From the NCBI RefSeq assembly GCF_902713425.1, contig NC_081245.1, positions 4,267,108-4,331,107 of the forward strand: a stretch of DNA of 64,000 nucleotides, written 5' to 3'. How positions within the stretch are numbered: position 1 is the first letter of the stretch; every line of letters begins with the position of its first letter. This DNA comes from Acipenser ruthenus (lineage: Eukaryota; Chordata; Actinopteri; Acipenseriformes; Acipenseridae). The notes below the pieces were generated by a model. The model searched no databases. It was given only the letters and a program-made list of their open reading frames with translations, and was not told where the DNA came from. Of this stretch, positions 1-10,081 are shown in pieces. The translations under genes and the position numbers were made by a program.

Positions 1-430
1 GGTCATAAAGATTTAAATTGGTTTTAGTTTAGATTACTTGCCAGTCTGATCTAAACAAACAGAGCTGATTCTTATCCGTTAATTTAAAAAGTCTGTCTGA
101 AAGCCAGTATACAATTCTTCGTATAAAGGGTTGAAGTGCGACACCTGGTGGATACGAGGTGCCATGACTTTCAACCATGAAATGATTTGTTACCATGAAA
201 CACAGAATATTTAAGTGAGTAGAATTTCCTAATTTCCTTATTCTAGAAGTTAAGAGAAAGAAATCTTTACGAGGGTATAATATTAACTTGTTTAACAAAC
301 TATCAGATTCAAACATAACAAATAAGTAATTACTGATTTAAATGGGTTTTAGAATCATTTCAATAACAAATCTTACGGATGCAAGTTTAAGAGTTGTTTC
401 AGTATGTTTTCCCAATCAAATTTAAATGTT
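1..430 (+). other. 3' flank of an eighth ZNF unit lying left of the window
   Basis: This stretch matches the sequence downstream of ZNF copies 1 and 2 (about 4965-5220 and 11580-12180), starting with the same 'ggtcataaagatttaaattgg' type block and including the 'cacctggtggatacgaggtgcc' motif. No coding exon is present. It shows that the array continues to the left in + orientation. The similarity fades after about 430. Confidence 0.75.
138..151 (-). promoter_or_regulatory. CTCF-like motif, 3' flank of upstream unit
   Basis: The minus strand reads CCACCAGGTGTCGC, matching the CTCF core CCASYAGRKGGCRS at 13 of 14 positions. The same site recurs in the 3' flank of most units. Binding is inferred from motif only. 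Confidence 0.4.
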
Positions 431-638
431 TGTTGGAAAACATGAAATAAGAATTGCGTAGCAGTTTGCTATGCATGCGGACTGCCTGAGCTACACTGGT
501 GGTCTTTTCTGAAAATAGACTAATACTGGAGATAGCAGACTACTAGTTCCAAAATGCACGTACTGCTGACAATTGATGAGGGCCAGAGTCACAGATTCTG
601 GGTCTGCAGCTTACTTTTCAAGCACTGACTGCAAGTTG

Positions 639-866
639 TTATTATTTATTTCTTAGCAGACGCCCTTATTCAGGGCGACTTACAATTGTTACAAGATATC
701 ACATTATTTTTACATACAATTACCCATTTATACAGTTGAGTGTTTACTGGAGCAATCTAGGTAAAGTACTTTGCTCAAGGGTACAGCAGCAGTGTCCCCC
801 CATCTGGGATTGAACCCACGACCCTCTGGTCAAGAGTCCAGAGCCCTAACCACTACTCCACAGAGA
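639..866 (-). mobile_element. tRNA-derived SINE (family A), L2-type tail
   Basis: Read on the minus strand it has a tRNA-like head with an A-box-like 'tagtggttagggctc' and a B-box-like 'gggttcaatccc'. A body follows ('cctagattgctccagt'), then a 3' tail 'gtcgccctgaataagggcg' ending in TAA repeats. That tail matches the 3' end of the L2 LINEs at 37638-38353 and 47440-48096, so L2 machinery probably mobilised it. About eleven copies lie in the window. This copy has slightly decayed internal sequence. Confidence 0.85.
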
Positions 867-1195
867 GCTGGAACAAGGTATTATTAGCCTTATACAAGGT
901 ATTATTAGCCATTTGCAACTTTAGAAATTAAACAGCTATTGCATAAATCAGGGGTGTCTAATATTGGTCCTGGAGGGCCGGTGCCCCTCCTGGTTTTTGT
1001 TCCAACTGTGTCCTAAACTGGACCAATTATTACCAATTATTGTTAATGAAGCAACATTTCCTTGTCATTTTATTAACTGACTGATCAGATGGTAACTTTT
1101 ATCCATTTTTTTATATAATTAATAAAACTATTATCTGTGTGCTAGTTTTTCATACATGCATTAATCTCCTGTTTTCATATATCACAGCATATATT

Positions 1196-1198
1196 ATT

Positions 1199-1252
<54 letters not shown>
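1196..1252. repeat. (TAA)n microsatellite upstream of exon 1, copy 1
   Basis: About 18 TAA units. Similar TAA/TTA tracts sit just upstream of exon 1 in most units, so the tract belongs to the duplicated unit. The interval 870-1300 otherwise holds upstream unit sequence with no gene. Confidence 0.95.
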
Positions 1253-1253
<1 letters not shown>

Positions 1254-1304
1254 GTATTTAAATGCACTTGTTTTCTTGATTATACGGTAAACTGACACAG
1301 ATAT

Positions 1305-1481
1305 GATCCCCTATTGGTTAGGAGAGCCCCAGCGCGTCCAATCACCGGAGGACTCCTCAGTTTAGAATGACACCGCAGCCAACGGCAGACGAGAGAGGGG
1401 GCGGGTTTGTTTTCGCTTCGGTCACTGACAATATTTTTTACCTGAAGGAGAGAGAGGAGGCTGGAGTGGCTGAATTAACGA
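1305..1481 (+). promoter_or_regulatory. Promoter and noncoding exon 1 of ZNF copy 1
   Basis: The block has an inverted CCAAT box (ATTGG, 1313-1317), a forward CCAAT (1338-1342), a decayed third box (CCAAC, 1379-1383) and a GC box GGGGGCGGG (1397-1405). There is no TATA box. A purine-rich stretch follows (cctgaaggagagagagg), then a good splice donor acga|gtaagt at 1481/1482. The same block lies upstream of all seven ZNF exons and in the same direction, which supports it as their shared promoter and exon 1. The CCAAT spacing of about 25 and 41 bp resembles NF-Y promoters. The transcription start is not visible. Confidence 0.7.
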
Positions 1482-1649
1482 GTAAGTTAATTAATTTGAT
1501 TCCATTTGTTAGCCGGTACAGACATTTGCATTTTTTTTAGTTGCACTGAAAACAACGTGCTTGATGTAAAGAATGTGGTCAAAAATAACAATTGTATATC
1601 TACACACACACACAGGCCCAGGCCCACATTTTTGGTCAATTAATTCGGA

Positions 1650-2230
1650 ACATTTTGACATTTTTAAAAACAAGTAACCGCTCCAGCCCTCGGCGCTGCT
1701 CGGGACAGTTCCCCCGCATCACCGCCTCATGTTATTTCCAGGGTCAGGTTGCGCTCCGCTCCGCTTCAGACTCTACAGTGTTTGAACATGTTCTCAAATC
1801 GCGTGGTGTTTTCTCGCGCTGTTGTCTGCGTGAGGCGCGTAACAGCAGCGCGTGGGTGCGTGCCTGCAGGTTTGCGCGGACATCCGGGCAACTTGGCGCG
1901 CACGCACATAGTAACAGCATAGCAACCGCTGAAAACAAACCAAAACAGACGCGGTTTCCTTTATCGATTGAAGAGTTGCTGGCACATATTTTTAACACAG
2001 TGTCGAGGAGTTGTGTGGTTGTTGGATGCCACAACCACGACGACATGAAAGGCAAGCGGCTGTCATTTTTTGAACGCCCGAAGAGGCGTTTAAGTCCAGA
2101 TAGAAGGGAAAAGTGGCTCTCTGCTTTACATCTGCAGCATGAAGAGTCTAAATGGAGTCCACCAGACTCAAGAAACACCTGCAGCGAACATTTTATTAAT
2201 GATAACATAGTTATACTTACAGTATAAATT
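1650..2230 (+). other. CpG-rich block with THAP-like zinc-finger fragment in intron 1 of copy 1
   Basis: A GC-rich stretch starts after a possible acceptor (ttatttccag, about 1732-1741) and stays open into a THAP-type domain at about 1996-2227. Visible THAP features are CVVVGC (the CX4C pair), LSFFERP, the invariant tryptophan in REKWLSAL, a W-x-PPDS turn and TCSEHF (the CX2H pair plus phenylalanine). The later AVPT box is missing and the frame stops after NIVILTV. No ATG lies close before the domain; the nearest equivalent is GTG. Copies exist at 50208-50430 and 61073-61289. It could be a captured THAP exon or a transposon remnant; expression is unknown. Confidence 0.6.
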
Positions 2231-2783
2231 ACAGTAATACACAATTATAACTTATACTTAATACAATCATAATAATAATAATAAGCACAATATTGTGTAG
2301 CGTTAGTAGCGTGAAGATTAATTTTAGTAGTAAGATCATTATGAATTAATTTACTCCATGCATTTTTTAGTACTCTGTACCGGTTTACCTGTATTGACGT
2401 TAGGTAGTCCACGATTAGTGGTAATCACGGTCCGTGAAACCAGACGAAATCACCCAGGTTCCTAGTTTAACAGGTACACACCCAAATAAAAAATGCGGTC
2501 AAGCACTCAGCCCAAAACAACGTTCACAAGGGGGGCAGCGCTAACCTTCTATCGCTATGCCGCCCGAAGCTGGACACACTCGGGTTATCATGCAATCAGA
2601 AACACCCACAGACACGGCACACAATAAAGAGCTTTACAAATTAAAAACTGCACAACAAATGAACTCTAACAATCCCCGTGGGACACTGCTGCTGTATGCT
2701 TGAGCAAGGCGGTCTACCTTACCCACGTTGCTCCTGTAAAATTAACCCAACATATATACATATTGCATTGCAGTAGCAATAAC
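2231..2783. other. Intron 1 of copy 1: shared unit sequence and SINE scraps
   Basis: The part to about 2500 (with 'ccacgattagtggtaatcacgg') is repeated on the other strand at 49850-50050 and 60840-61000. About 2670-2755 resembles a worn body of the family A SINE ('gggacactgctgctgta'). No gene is seen. Confidence 0.55.
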
Positions 2784-2993
2784 TGTGTGGTCCAGTGGTT
2801 AAAGAAAAGGGCTTGTAACTAGGAGGTCACCGGTTCAAATCCCACCTCAGCCACTGACTCACTGTGTGACCCTGAGCAAGTCACTTCACCTCCTTGTGCT
2901 CCGTCTTTCGGGTGAGACGTAGTTGTAAGTGACTCTGCAGCTGATGCATAGTTCACACACCCTAGTCTCTGTAAGTCGCCTTGGATAAAGGCC
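2784..2993 (+). mobile_element. tRNA-derived SINE (family B)
   Basis: It has a tRNA-like head with A-box-like 'tggtccagtggttaaag' and B-box 'ggttcaaatccc', then 'cactgtgtgaccctgagcaagtcac' type sequence and a 3' tail 'gtaagtcgccttggataaagg'. The tail again resembles L2 3' ends, but the head and body differ from family A. Other copies are at 16671-16900 and 53082-53298. Confidence 0.8.
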
Positions 2994-3205
2994 AGAATCA
3001 GTCCATACATTAACAGTTGCTTGCAGTTTGCATTCATCTTTTTTTTTTTTTTTTTTGGTCGTCTGGGCATTTAACAAAAAAAATCCCAAACAGCAGAGGG
3101 GTTTCGAGACACTTCATTCAATACAGCTTACGCTATACAACGCTTTGCTGTCGAGATGGAGAATAAAGAAATTTGCCTCTGATTAACACGGGCTGGAGGG
3201 GAGAC

Positions 3206-3231
3206 ATGGTAATGAATGGAGTCTGGAGTTG
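3206..3231 (+). other. Truncated exon 2 remnant of copy 1
   Basis: The part 'catggtaatgaatggagtctgg' matches exon 2 and its donor in the other copies. The usual 5' half (the polypyrimidine acceptor and 'aaaatctccttcatctcac') is replaced by unrelated sequence. The conserved donor ATG|GTAATG is kept at 3206-3211, but no acceptor matching the family is visible before it. Confidence 0.55.
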
Positions 3232-3347
3232 ATAAGGCAAGTTCATAGAATTTAAGAAAGGGATTGTAACAGACTGTATTTTATTTTTTTTCTAGGAAAT
3301 TTGTTCCGAAGACAAAACTGGATTATCCTTGTGAAAGAGAAGATTCA

Positions 3348-4403
3348 ATGATGGAGCCTGTCCATATTAAAGAGGAGAGTCCTGTACTAGAATCAGTCCA
3401 TATTAAACAGGAGAGTCCTGTACTAGAATCAGTCCATATTAAAGAGGAGAGTCCTGCATTAGAATCAGTCCATGTTAAAGAGGAGAGTCCTGTACTAGAA
3501 TCAGTCCATATTAAAGAGGAGAGTTCTGCACTAGAATCAGTCCTTGTTAAAGAGGAGAGTCCTGAACTAGAATCAGTCCATATTAAAGAGGAGAGTCCTG
3601 TACTAGAATCAGTCCATATTAAAGAGGAGAGTCCTGTACTAGAATCAGTCCATATTAAAGACGAGAGTCCTGTACTAGAATCAGTCCATATTAAACAGGA
3701 GAGTCCTGTACTAGAATCAGTCCATGTTAAAGAGGAGAGTCCTGTTCTAGAATCAGTCCATATTAAGAAGGAGAGTCCTGTAGTAGAATCAGTCCATATT
3801 AAACATCACTGTAATGACTGTGGGAAGAGTTTCAATCAGTCAAGCACATTGAAAAGACACCAGCGAATCCACACTGGAGAGAAACCATATGTCTGTGCTG
3901 ACTGTGGGAAGAGTTTCAGTCAGTCCTGCTATTTGAAAAAACACCAGCGAATTCACACTGGAGAGAAACAATATGTCTGTGATGACTGTGGGAAGAGTTT
4001 CAATCAGTCAAGCACATTGAAAAGACACCAGCGAATCCACACAGGAGAGAAACCATGTGTCTGTGTTGACTGTGGTAAGACTTTCAATCAGTCATGCTAT
4101 TTGACAAAACACCGACAAATTCACACTGGAGAGAAACCTTATGTCTGTGCTGACTGTGGGAAGAGTTTCAGAGATTTACAAAGCCTGAAAATCCACCAGA
4201 GAATTCACACAGGAGAGAAACCGCATCCATGTAGTAGATGTGGGAAGAGTTTCAGTCAGTTAGGAAATCTTAAAACCCACCAGGTAATTCACACAGGAGA
4301 GAAGCCACATCGCTGTTATGACTGTGGGAAGAGTTTCAGACAGTCACGCGACTTGAAAATACACCAGCGAATCCACACTGGAGAGAAACAACATCTGTGT
4401 TGA
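3348..4403 (+). CDS. C2H2 zinc-finger protein, copy 1 (7 fingers, array cut by frameshift)
   Basis: A probable nuclear DNA-binding protein of 351 residues. The final exon starts after the acceptor at 3295 (ttctag), and I take [10 protein letters not shown] as the start because the longer frame used in copies 4-7 is shifted by one base here. Residues 4-155 hold twelve and a half 12-residue repeats of the [12 protein letters not shown] type. Seven C2H2 fingers (CX2CX12HX3H) with TGEKP/TGEKQ linkers follow directly. The usual spacer between repeats and fingers is missing, so the last repeat runs straight into HHCNDC. A two-base loss near 4395 ends the frame at HLC-stop, and further finger sequence continues out of frame. 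With exon 2 also damaged, this copy may be a pseudogene. Confidence 0.75.
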   Translation: MMEPVHIKEESPVLESVHIKQESPVLESVHIKEESPALESVHVKEESPVLESVHIKEESSALESVLVKEESPELESVHIKEESPVLESVHIKEESPVLESVHIKDESPVLESVHIKQESPVLESVHVKEESPVLESVHIKKESPVVESVHIKHHCNDCGKSFNQSSTLKRHQRIHTGEKPYVCADCGKSFSQSCYLKKHQRIHTGEKQYVCDDCGKSFNQSSTLKRHQRIHTGEKPCVCVDCGKTFNQSCYLTKHRQIHTGEKPYVCADCGKSFRDLQSLKIHQRIHTGEKPHPCSRCGKSFSQLGNLKTHQVIHTGEKPHRCYDCGKSFRQSRDLKIHQRIHTGEKQHLC

Positions 4404-4637
4404 CTGTGGAAGAAGTTTCACAGATTTACGAAACCTGAAACTTCACCAGCAAATCCACACTGGAGAGAAACCACATCACTGTAATGACTGTGGGAAGAGT
4501 TTCAGATGGATAGGCAGCTTGAAAATGCACCAGCAATTCCACACAGGAGAGAAACCTTATCACTGCATCGCTGTGGGAAGTTTTTCCCGGCTTCCAGTTC
4601 TCTTAAAAGACACAAATGCAAGTTGTGAAAGTTTAGG
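4404..4637 (+). pseudogene. Out-of-frame finger remnants of copy 1
   Basis: In a shifted frame this encodes most of three more fingers ([24 protein letters not shown], then a worn last finger ending in LLKDTNASCESLGRM). The end resembles the C-terminus of copy 2. It is the former 3' part of copy 1, separated by the two-base loss before position 4403. Confidence 0.8.
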
Positions 4638-4744
4638 CAGAATGTGAGTGTGTGTTCATTCACCCGCACTCAGAAATTCCACACTGTTAAACCCTGACGT
4701 TAGAGTAAGCACATTCCTTGTATGCAATAAGGCCTGACAGTCTG

Positions 4745-4845
4745 TATACGTTGAATATATGTATGCCTCAGGGTGTTGCATGATACGAGGTGAAGCCGAG
4801 TGCCTCCAACCCCTGAGAAGTCTGTATATTAAACGTATACGGTGT
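4745..4845 (+). other. 3' UTR hairpin element, copy 1
   Basis: This contains the conserved block 'gatacgaggtgaagccgag' flanked by inverted arms related to TTGAATATACAGAC and GTCTGTATATTCAA. The arms are less perfect here than in copies 5 and 6. A possible polyadenylation signal AATAAA lies further on near 5315. Confidence 0.45.
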
Positions 4846-5104
4846 GGGAGAAATGTGTAGCTGTAATTGAATTAAACTATGATTTTAATTAAGTGTGTCT
4901 TCGCCCAACGTTCTCCCATAACATTCTAGATCTGCTTCAAAGGACTGGATATTAGTAACAGAGGGTCGTAAAGATTTAAATTGGTTTTAGTTTAGACTAC
5001 CTGCCAGTCTGGTCTAAACAAACAGAGTTGATTCTTATCTGTTAATTAAGAAAGTCTGTCTGAAAACTAGTGTACAATTTTCTTCCTATAAAGGGTTAAG
5101 AAGT

Positions 5105-5118
5105 GCGACACCTGGTGG
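5105..5118 (-). promoter_or_regulatory. CTCF-like motif, 3' flank of copy 1
   Basis: CCACCAGGTGTCGC on the minus strand, one mismatch to the CTCF core. It is identical to the sites at 138-151 and 11728-11741. Confidence 0.4.
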
Positions 5119-5219
5119 ATACGAGGTGCCATGACTTTCAACCATGAAATGAATTCTTACCCTGAAACATGGGACGTTTAAAGAATAGAAAATCCTAATT
5201 TCCTTATTCTTACAGTTTT

Positions 5220-5815
5220 GTATGTGCATAAACCTGTTTACACACTAGTTGAAATGTTTATTTTATTATAGTTTCTCATTTTTTGAAGTAGTGCTTTATA
5301 TGTGGCAAGTTGGAAAATAAACCCTTTAATAATTAATTGTTCATTTAAATAACGGCGTTTCGGCTGTGCAGATGTTTGATGTAACGCTTGAATAAAACTT
5401 TAGAGTTGCATCCGATAGTTTGTCTTTCATTTTAATATTGATGTTTAAAATGTACCGTGATGATGACTAGTTACGAGTATAACCGCGGGACTCGTGAGAA
5501 TAGTAGGGAGAGGTTTGTCATTCATTTCAATGGGAGAGAGATTAAATCTCCAAACGGTATCTGGAAAGTTAATACTCGAATTTAAATTAATATATTAACT
5601 CATGTGTTTGTATTATACATGGCAGTGATACAAGGTATTAATAGCGATTTGTAACTTTATAAATGAACCGGCTATTCTATAAATGAACCAACATTTTATT
5701 AACTGACTGATCAGCTGGTAACTTTTATCTATTTTTTGATATAATTAATAAAACTATTATCTGTGTGTTTGTTTTAAATACATGCATTAATCCCCTGCTT
5801 TCATATATCACCGCA
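5220..5815. other. Intergenic stretch between copies 1 and 2
   Basis: No coding sequence is seen. From about 5460 the sequence resembles the upstream region of the other units ('tctccaaacggtatctgg'), but the CTCF consensus found there in copies 3-7 is absent. Confidence 0.5.
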
Positions 5816-5817
5816 TA

Positions 5818-5884
<67 letters not shown>

Positions 5885-5886
5885 AA
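5818..5886. repeat. (ATT)n microsatellite upstream of exon 1, copy 2
   Basis: About 22 TTA units in the same relative place as the tract before exon 1 of copy 1. Confidence 0.95.
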
Positions 5887-5954
5887 TACACTGAGAGGTA
5901 CCCCAGTATAGAATGCGCGTATTATTTGATTATACGGTAAATTGACATGGAACT

Positions 5955-6124
5955 GATCCCCTATTGGATAGGAGAGCCCCAGCGCGTCCAATCACCGGAG
6001 GTAACCTCAGTTCAGAGTGACGTCACAGCCAATAGCAGGCGGTTTGGGTTCGCTTCGATCTCTCGCAGTATTTCTTTTTTCTATCTGACGGAGAGAGGGG
6101 AGGCCGGCGTAGCTGAATTAAGGA
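5955..6124 (+). promoter_or_regulatory. Promoter and exon 1 of ZNF copy 2, with a full CRE
   Basis: CCAAT elements lie at 5963-5967 (inverted), 5988-5992 and 6029-6033. A perfect cAMP-response palindrome TGACGTCA (6018-6025) stands where other copies read TGACACCG or TGACCCCG. The GC box present in the other copies is deleted. Exon 1 ends at the donor agga|gtaagt, 6124/6125. Confidence 0.7.
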
Positions 6125-6389
6125 GTAAGTTTTTAAATATACATTATTTTGATTCTGTTTATTAACCGGTACAGAGACTGCATTTGATTAGTTGTATTGA
6201 AAACATTTTCTTTGATGTAAAAAATATATATTTTAAGAGTGTCCTTTTTTTCCGTGGTCGAAAATATTAATTGTATCACACAGGCCCACCGAGAGGGCGC
6301 AGAGGCCGGCGATATTACCGCCGCCCGTTGACCCCTGGAAAAACTAAAGAACATAACAAAACAAACAAACAAAAAAGAAAGCAATTCTG

Positions 6390-6720
6390 GTCACTTAATA
6401 CCGAACATTTTAAACATTTAAAAAAACAAAATAACAGCTCGAGCCCTCAGCCCTGCACGGGACCGTTTGCGTTCGCGCGCACCACCACATAAACAAAAGA
6501 AAATAAACCATTTTTTTAAAATATTTTGAGCGTGATATTTATTATTATTATTATTATTATTATTTCCAGGGTAAGATTGCGCTCCACTACAGACTCTGTA
6601 CACTGAACCGATGCGCTTCTGTGCGAGGCTAATGTACGCGCTGTGCAAATACCAGCCATGCATTAGAAACATACAGAGAGAAACGCTGCCTGTGTGTTTA
6701 TGACTCGCACTGTCAGTGCA
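6390..6720 (+). other. Intron 1 CpG block, type B, copy 2
   Basis: A block with 'gttcgcgcgcaccaccacataaac', a TTA tract with a possible acceptor (tatttccag at 6561-6569) and then sequence shared with copy 4 at 28015-28220 on the other strand. Type A copies (1, 5, 6, 7) carry the THAP-linked block here instead. The short reading frame MRFCARLMYALCKYQPC is open in both type B copies, but I see no known domain. Confidence 0.45.
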
Positions 6721-6887
6721 CGCCTCAGTCCTGCTCTAGGAAAGCATTTCCCACTAGTTTTTATTTGGAAGTGTGGATTTGTTGAATAAGTTGCGCTGTT
6801 CTGCTTTCCACAACCTTTCAATTAAAATGTAATGTGGTATTTTGCTGTACTAATATAACAAATTGTGGGTTATAACCACTACTCCAG

Positions 6888-7119
6888 CAGTGTGGAGTAG
6901 AGGTCAGGGCTCTGGACTCTTGACCGGAGGGTCGTGGGTTCAATCCCAGGTGGGGGGACACTGCTGCTGTACCCTTGAGCAAGGTACTTTACCTAGATTG
7001 CTCCAGTAAAAACCCAACTGTATAAATGGGGAATTGTATGTAAAATGAATGTGATGTATTGTAAAAATTGTAAGTCGCCCTGGATAAGAGCGTCTGCTAA
7101 GAAATAAATAATAATAATA
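6888..7119 (+). mobile_element. tRNA-derived SINE, family A
   Basis: A near full-length copy from 'gcagtgtggagtag' to 'gcgtctgctaagaaataaataataataa', with B-box 'gggttcaatccc'. It lies in intron 1 of copy 2. Confidence 0.9.
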
Positions 7120-7871
7120 CTTTATATAAATTGTCACGTTGTACACGAATTGGCTTTCAGTGGTTATGTACCTTTTTTCTTTCAAATCACATATATTGTT
7201 TGCATGATGTATTTTAATTGCAAATGTATATTTTCCACACTATTACAGTTTTGTTACAGGATACATTAGTCTATCTTTAATGTAATCACAGTTTTGCACG
7301 TAGACTGCCCCTGTTTTCATTTACGTCCCAAATTCTGGGCCGCTTTGCCTTTCTAAGTCATGCATGCACAGTTTACCATAAACTGGATCGTGAATTAATT
7401 TAAGAGGAACCCTTCGTACACGAAGTTAAGTTAATGCATTTTCTACTCTTCCCCAGAAAACATTTTTTTTTTTTATGAAGAAACAGAAATAAAATGTAAA
7501 TGTTAAAAAAACGTATTTCTTTATTCCAATGAAGAAACTACATTGCACTGAAAGAGATACATGAAAATTCATTAAAGCAGTCGTTTTCCTTCATTACAGG
7601 ATAATATTAAAACACATTTTTGAGAAGGAACATGGTATTCCAAAAAATCTCATTTTCTTATGTAACGTCCATCAATATATTGTAGTGTTTTGGGACAGAA
7701 ATGAGACTGCAACCGTCAGTAGATGAAGGCTGTTTATTTTTACAGTAATTAAATAATCACAAAATAAAATCATAAAGTGAGGGAAAGGGAATTGGGAGTT
7801 GAAAATGAAAATTAATGATTGTAGTAGTTTTTATTTTACCCTACCCTTCCCAGTCTTTTCCCTGCACCCCC

Positions 7872-8745
7872 TTATATGCAACCCCTGCACGCACACACCA
7901 CCGTGCAACCCCTGCACGCACACACCACCGTGCAACCCCTGCACGCGCACACCCACCGTGCAACCCCTGCACGCACACACCCACCGTACAACCCCTGCAC
8001 GCACACACCACCGTGCAACCCCTGCACGCACACACCACCGTGCAACCCCTGCACGCACACACCACCGTGCAACCCCTGCACGCACACACCACCGTGCAAC
8101 CCCTGCACGCACACACCGTGCGACCCCTGCACGCACACACCACCGTGCAACCCCTGCACGCACACACCACCGTGCAACCCCTGCACGCACACACCGTGCG
8201 ACCCCTGCACGCACACACCACCGTGCAACCCCTGCACGCACACACCACCGTGCAACCCCTGCACGCACACACCACCGTGCAACCCCTGCACGCACACACC
8301 ACCGTGCAACCCCTGCACGCACACACCCACCGTGCAACCCCTGCACGCACACACCACCGTGCAACCCCTGCACGCACACACCCACCGTGCAACCCCTGCA
8401 CGCACACACCACCGTGCAACCCCTGCACGCATACACCCACCGTGCAACCCCTGTATGCACACACCACCGTGCAACCCCTGCACGCACACACCACCGTGCA
8501 ACCCCTGCACGCACACACCCACCGTGCAACCCCTGCACGCACACACCCACCGTGCAACCCCATGCACACGCACACACCACCGTGCAACCCCTGCGCGCAC
8601 ACACCACCGTGCAACCCCTGCACGCACACACCCACCGTGCAACCCCTGCACATGCACACACCACCGTGCAACCCCTGTGCGCACACACCACCGTGCAACC
8701 CCTGCACGCACACACCCACCGTGCAACCCCTGCACGCACACACCC
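7872..8745. repeat. 27-bp minisatellite in the centre of the fold-back element
   Basis: About 32 tandem units of 'accaccgtgcaacccctgcacgcacac', with 24- and 28-bp variants. It is strongly strand-asymmetric (C-rich on +) and open in several frames on both strands only because of the period. Treated as noncoding. Confidence 0.95.
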
Positions 8746-9252
8746 ACACCCTCTACACTATCCTGATTCTCTCATGCCTTGAAGTTTATCAGACCTCAAA
8801 ATGAATGAAATGGCAGAGTTCAATATTATGAAAACGGTAGGGTAAAATAAAAACTACTACAATCATTAATTTTCAATTCCCTTTCCCTCACTTTATGATT
8901 TTATTTTGTGATTATTTAATTATTGTAAAAATAAACAGCCTTCATCTACTGACAGTTGCAGTCTCATTTCTGTCCCAAACCTCTGCAATATATTGATGGA
9001 CGTTACATAAGAAAACGAGATGTCCTTTTTTTGGAATACCATGTTCCTTCTCAAAAATGTGTTTTAATATTATCCTGTAATGAAGGAAAACGACTGCTTT
9101 AATGAATTTTCATGTATCTCTTTCAGTGCAATGTAGTTTCTTCATTGGAATAAAGAAATACGTTTTTTAACATTTACATTTTATTTCTGTTTCCTCATAA
9201 AAAAAATAAGGTTTTCTGGTGCGAGTAAAAAATACATTAACTTTGATTCATG

Positions 9253-9523
9253 TTATTATTATTTATTTCTTAGCAGATGCCCTTATCAAGGGCAACTTAC
9301 AATTGTTACAAGATATCACATTATTTCTTTACATACAATTACATTATTTTTTACACATTATTTTTACATACGATTACCCATTTATACAGTTGGGTTTTTC
9401 CTGGAGCAATCTAGGTAAAGTACCTTGCTCAAGGGTACAGCAGCAGTGTCCCCCACCTGGGATTGAACCCACGACCCTCCGGTCAAGAGTCCAGAGCCCT
9501 AACCACTACTCCACACTGCTGCC
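9253..9523 (-). mobile_element. tRNA-derived SINE, family A, inside the fold-back arm
   Basis: A full head-to-tail copy on the minus strand, with a longer A/T-rich segment before the tail. It interrupts the right arm of the 7324-9673 element, so it is younger than that element. Confidence 0.9.
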
Positions 9524-10014
9524 CATGTACTAAGGGCTACTCTTAAATTAATTTACAATCCAGTTTGTGGTAAACTGTGCATGCATGACTTAGAAACTCG
9601 TCTGTCAGCTGAGCAGAATATCCCAAAAACTGAGCTGAATTCAGAAAAGCAAAGCGGCCCAGAATTTGGGACGTTATCTCATTACAATCTTTACAATATT
9701 TGTTGCAGTTTCACAAATGTTCAATTTGTATTCCAAAGATCAGCCTGCTTCCAGTAGCTGTGACAGTCTTGGGTCAGTTTCTGCTCTCAGTGAGTCAGTT
9801 TCTGCTAACAATGATCAAATCTGTCAACCTTTTCAACAATAACCTTTGTCTTGTGTGAAAGAAATGCTGTCATTTTCTAAGCAGTATTCCTGAGGATCTT
9901 GTGCTTGAGTGGTTACATGTGTGGGTGCTTTTTATACATGTTTGAATATTTCTCTGTTTAGAACTGTCTTTGTTTCTGTGATTTTGGTCCATCTCTCCTT
10001 CCTCCTTGTTATAG

Positions 10015-10081
10015 AAAATCTCCTTCATCTCACTCAGTGCAGCACATTTGTGAACATGGTAATGAATGGAGTCTGGAGTTG
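10015..10081 (+). other. Exon 2 of ZNF copy 2 (5' UTR and possible start codon)
   Basis: The acceptor cctccttgttatag lies at 10001-10014. Two donors are possible: ATG|GTAATG (exon 10015-10058), conserved in all copies, and GTTG|GTAAGG (exon 10015-10081). With the second, ATG at 10056 or 10062 joins exon 3 (from 10150) in frame and adds MNGVWSWILVQKT and more before MEPVHIKEE. With the first donor the frames do not join. Confidence 0.55.

Larger units (their letters stand above)
7324..9673. mobile_element. Fold-back DNA element with about 0.5-kb inverted arms, PIF/Harbinger-like target site
   Basis: The left arm (7324 to about 7855) and right arm (about 8835 to 9673) are inverted copies of each other. 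Both ends read CGTCCCAAATTCTGGGCCGC inward. They are flanked by TTA on both sides (7321-7323 and 9674-9676), a 3-bp duplication that fits PIF/Harbinger elements. The 'acgt' at the junction leaves the exact edge slightly uncertain. The right arm is lengthened by a SINE (9253-9523) and about 52 extra bases near 9595. The centre is a minisatellite, and no transposase is seen. It is a nonautonomous element in intron 1 of copy 2. Confidence 0.7.

Noticed and set aside
2784-2993. tRNA genes suggested by A and B box words in the SINEs
   Set aside because: The heads do not fold into a full tRNA by eye and are followed by SINE bodies and L2-like tails.
7815-8804. Long open frames (about 300 residues) on both strands over the 27-bp array, rich in CTHTPPCNP or VCACRGCTV
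   Set aside because: All frames are open only because the period is a multiple of three and lacks stop words. There is no start context, domain or splice support.
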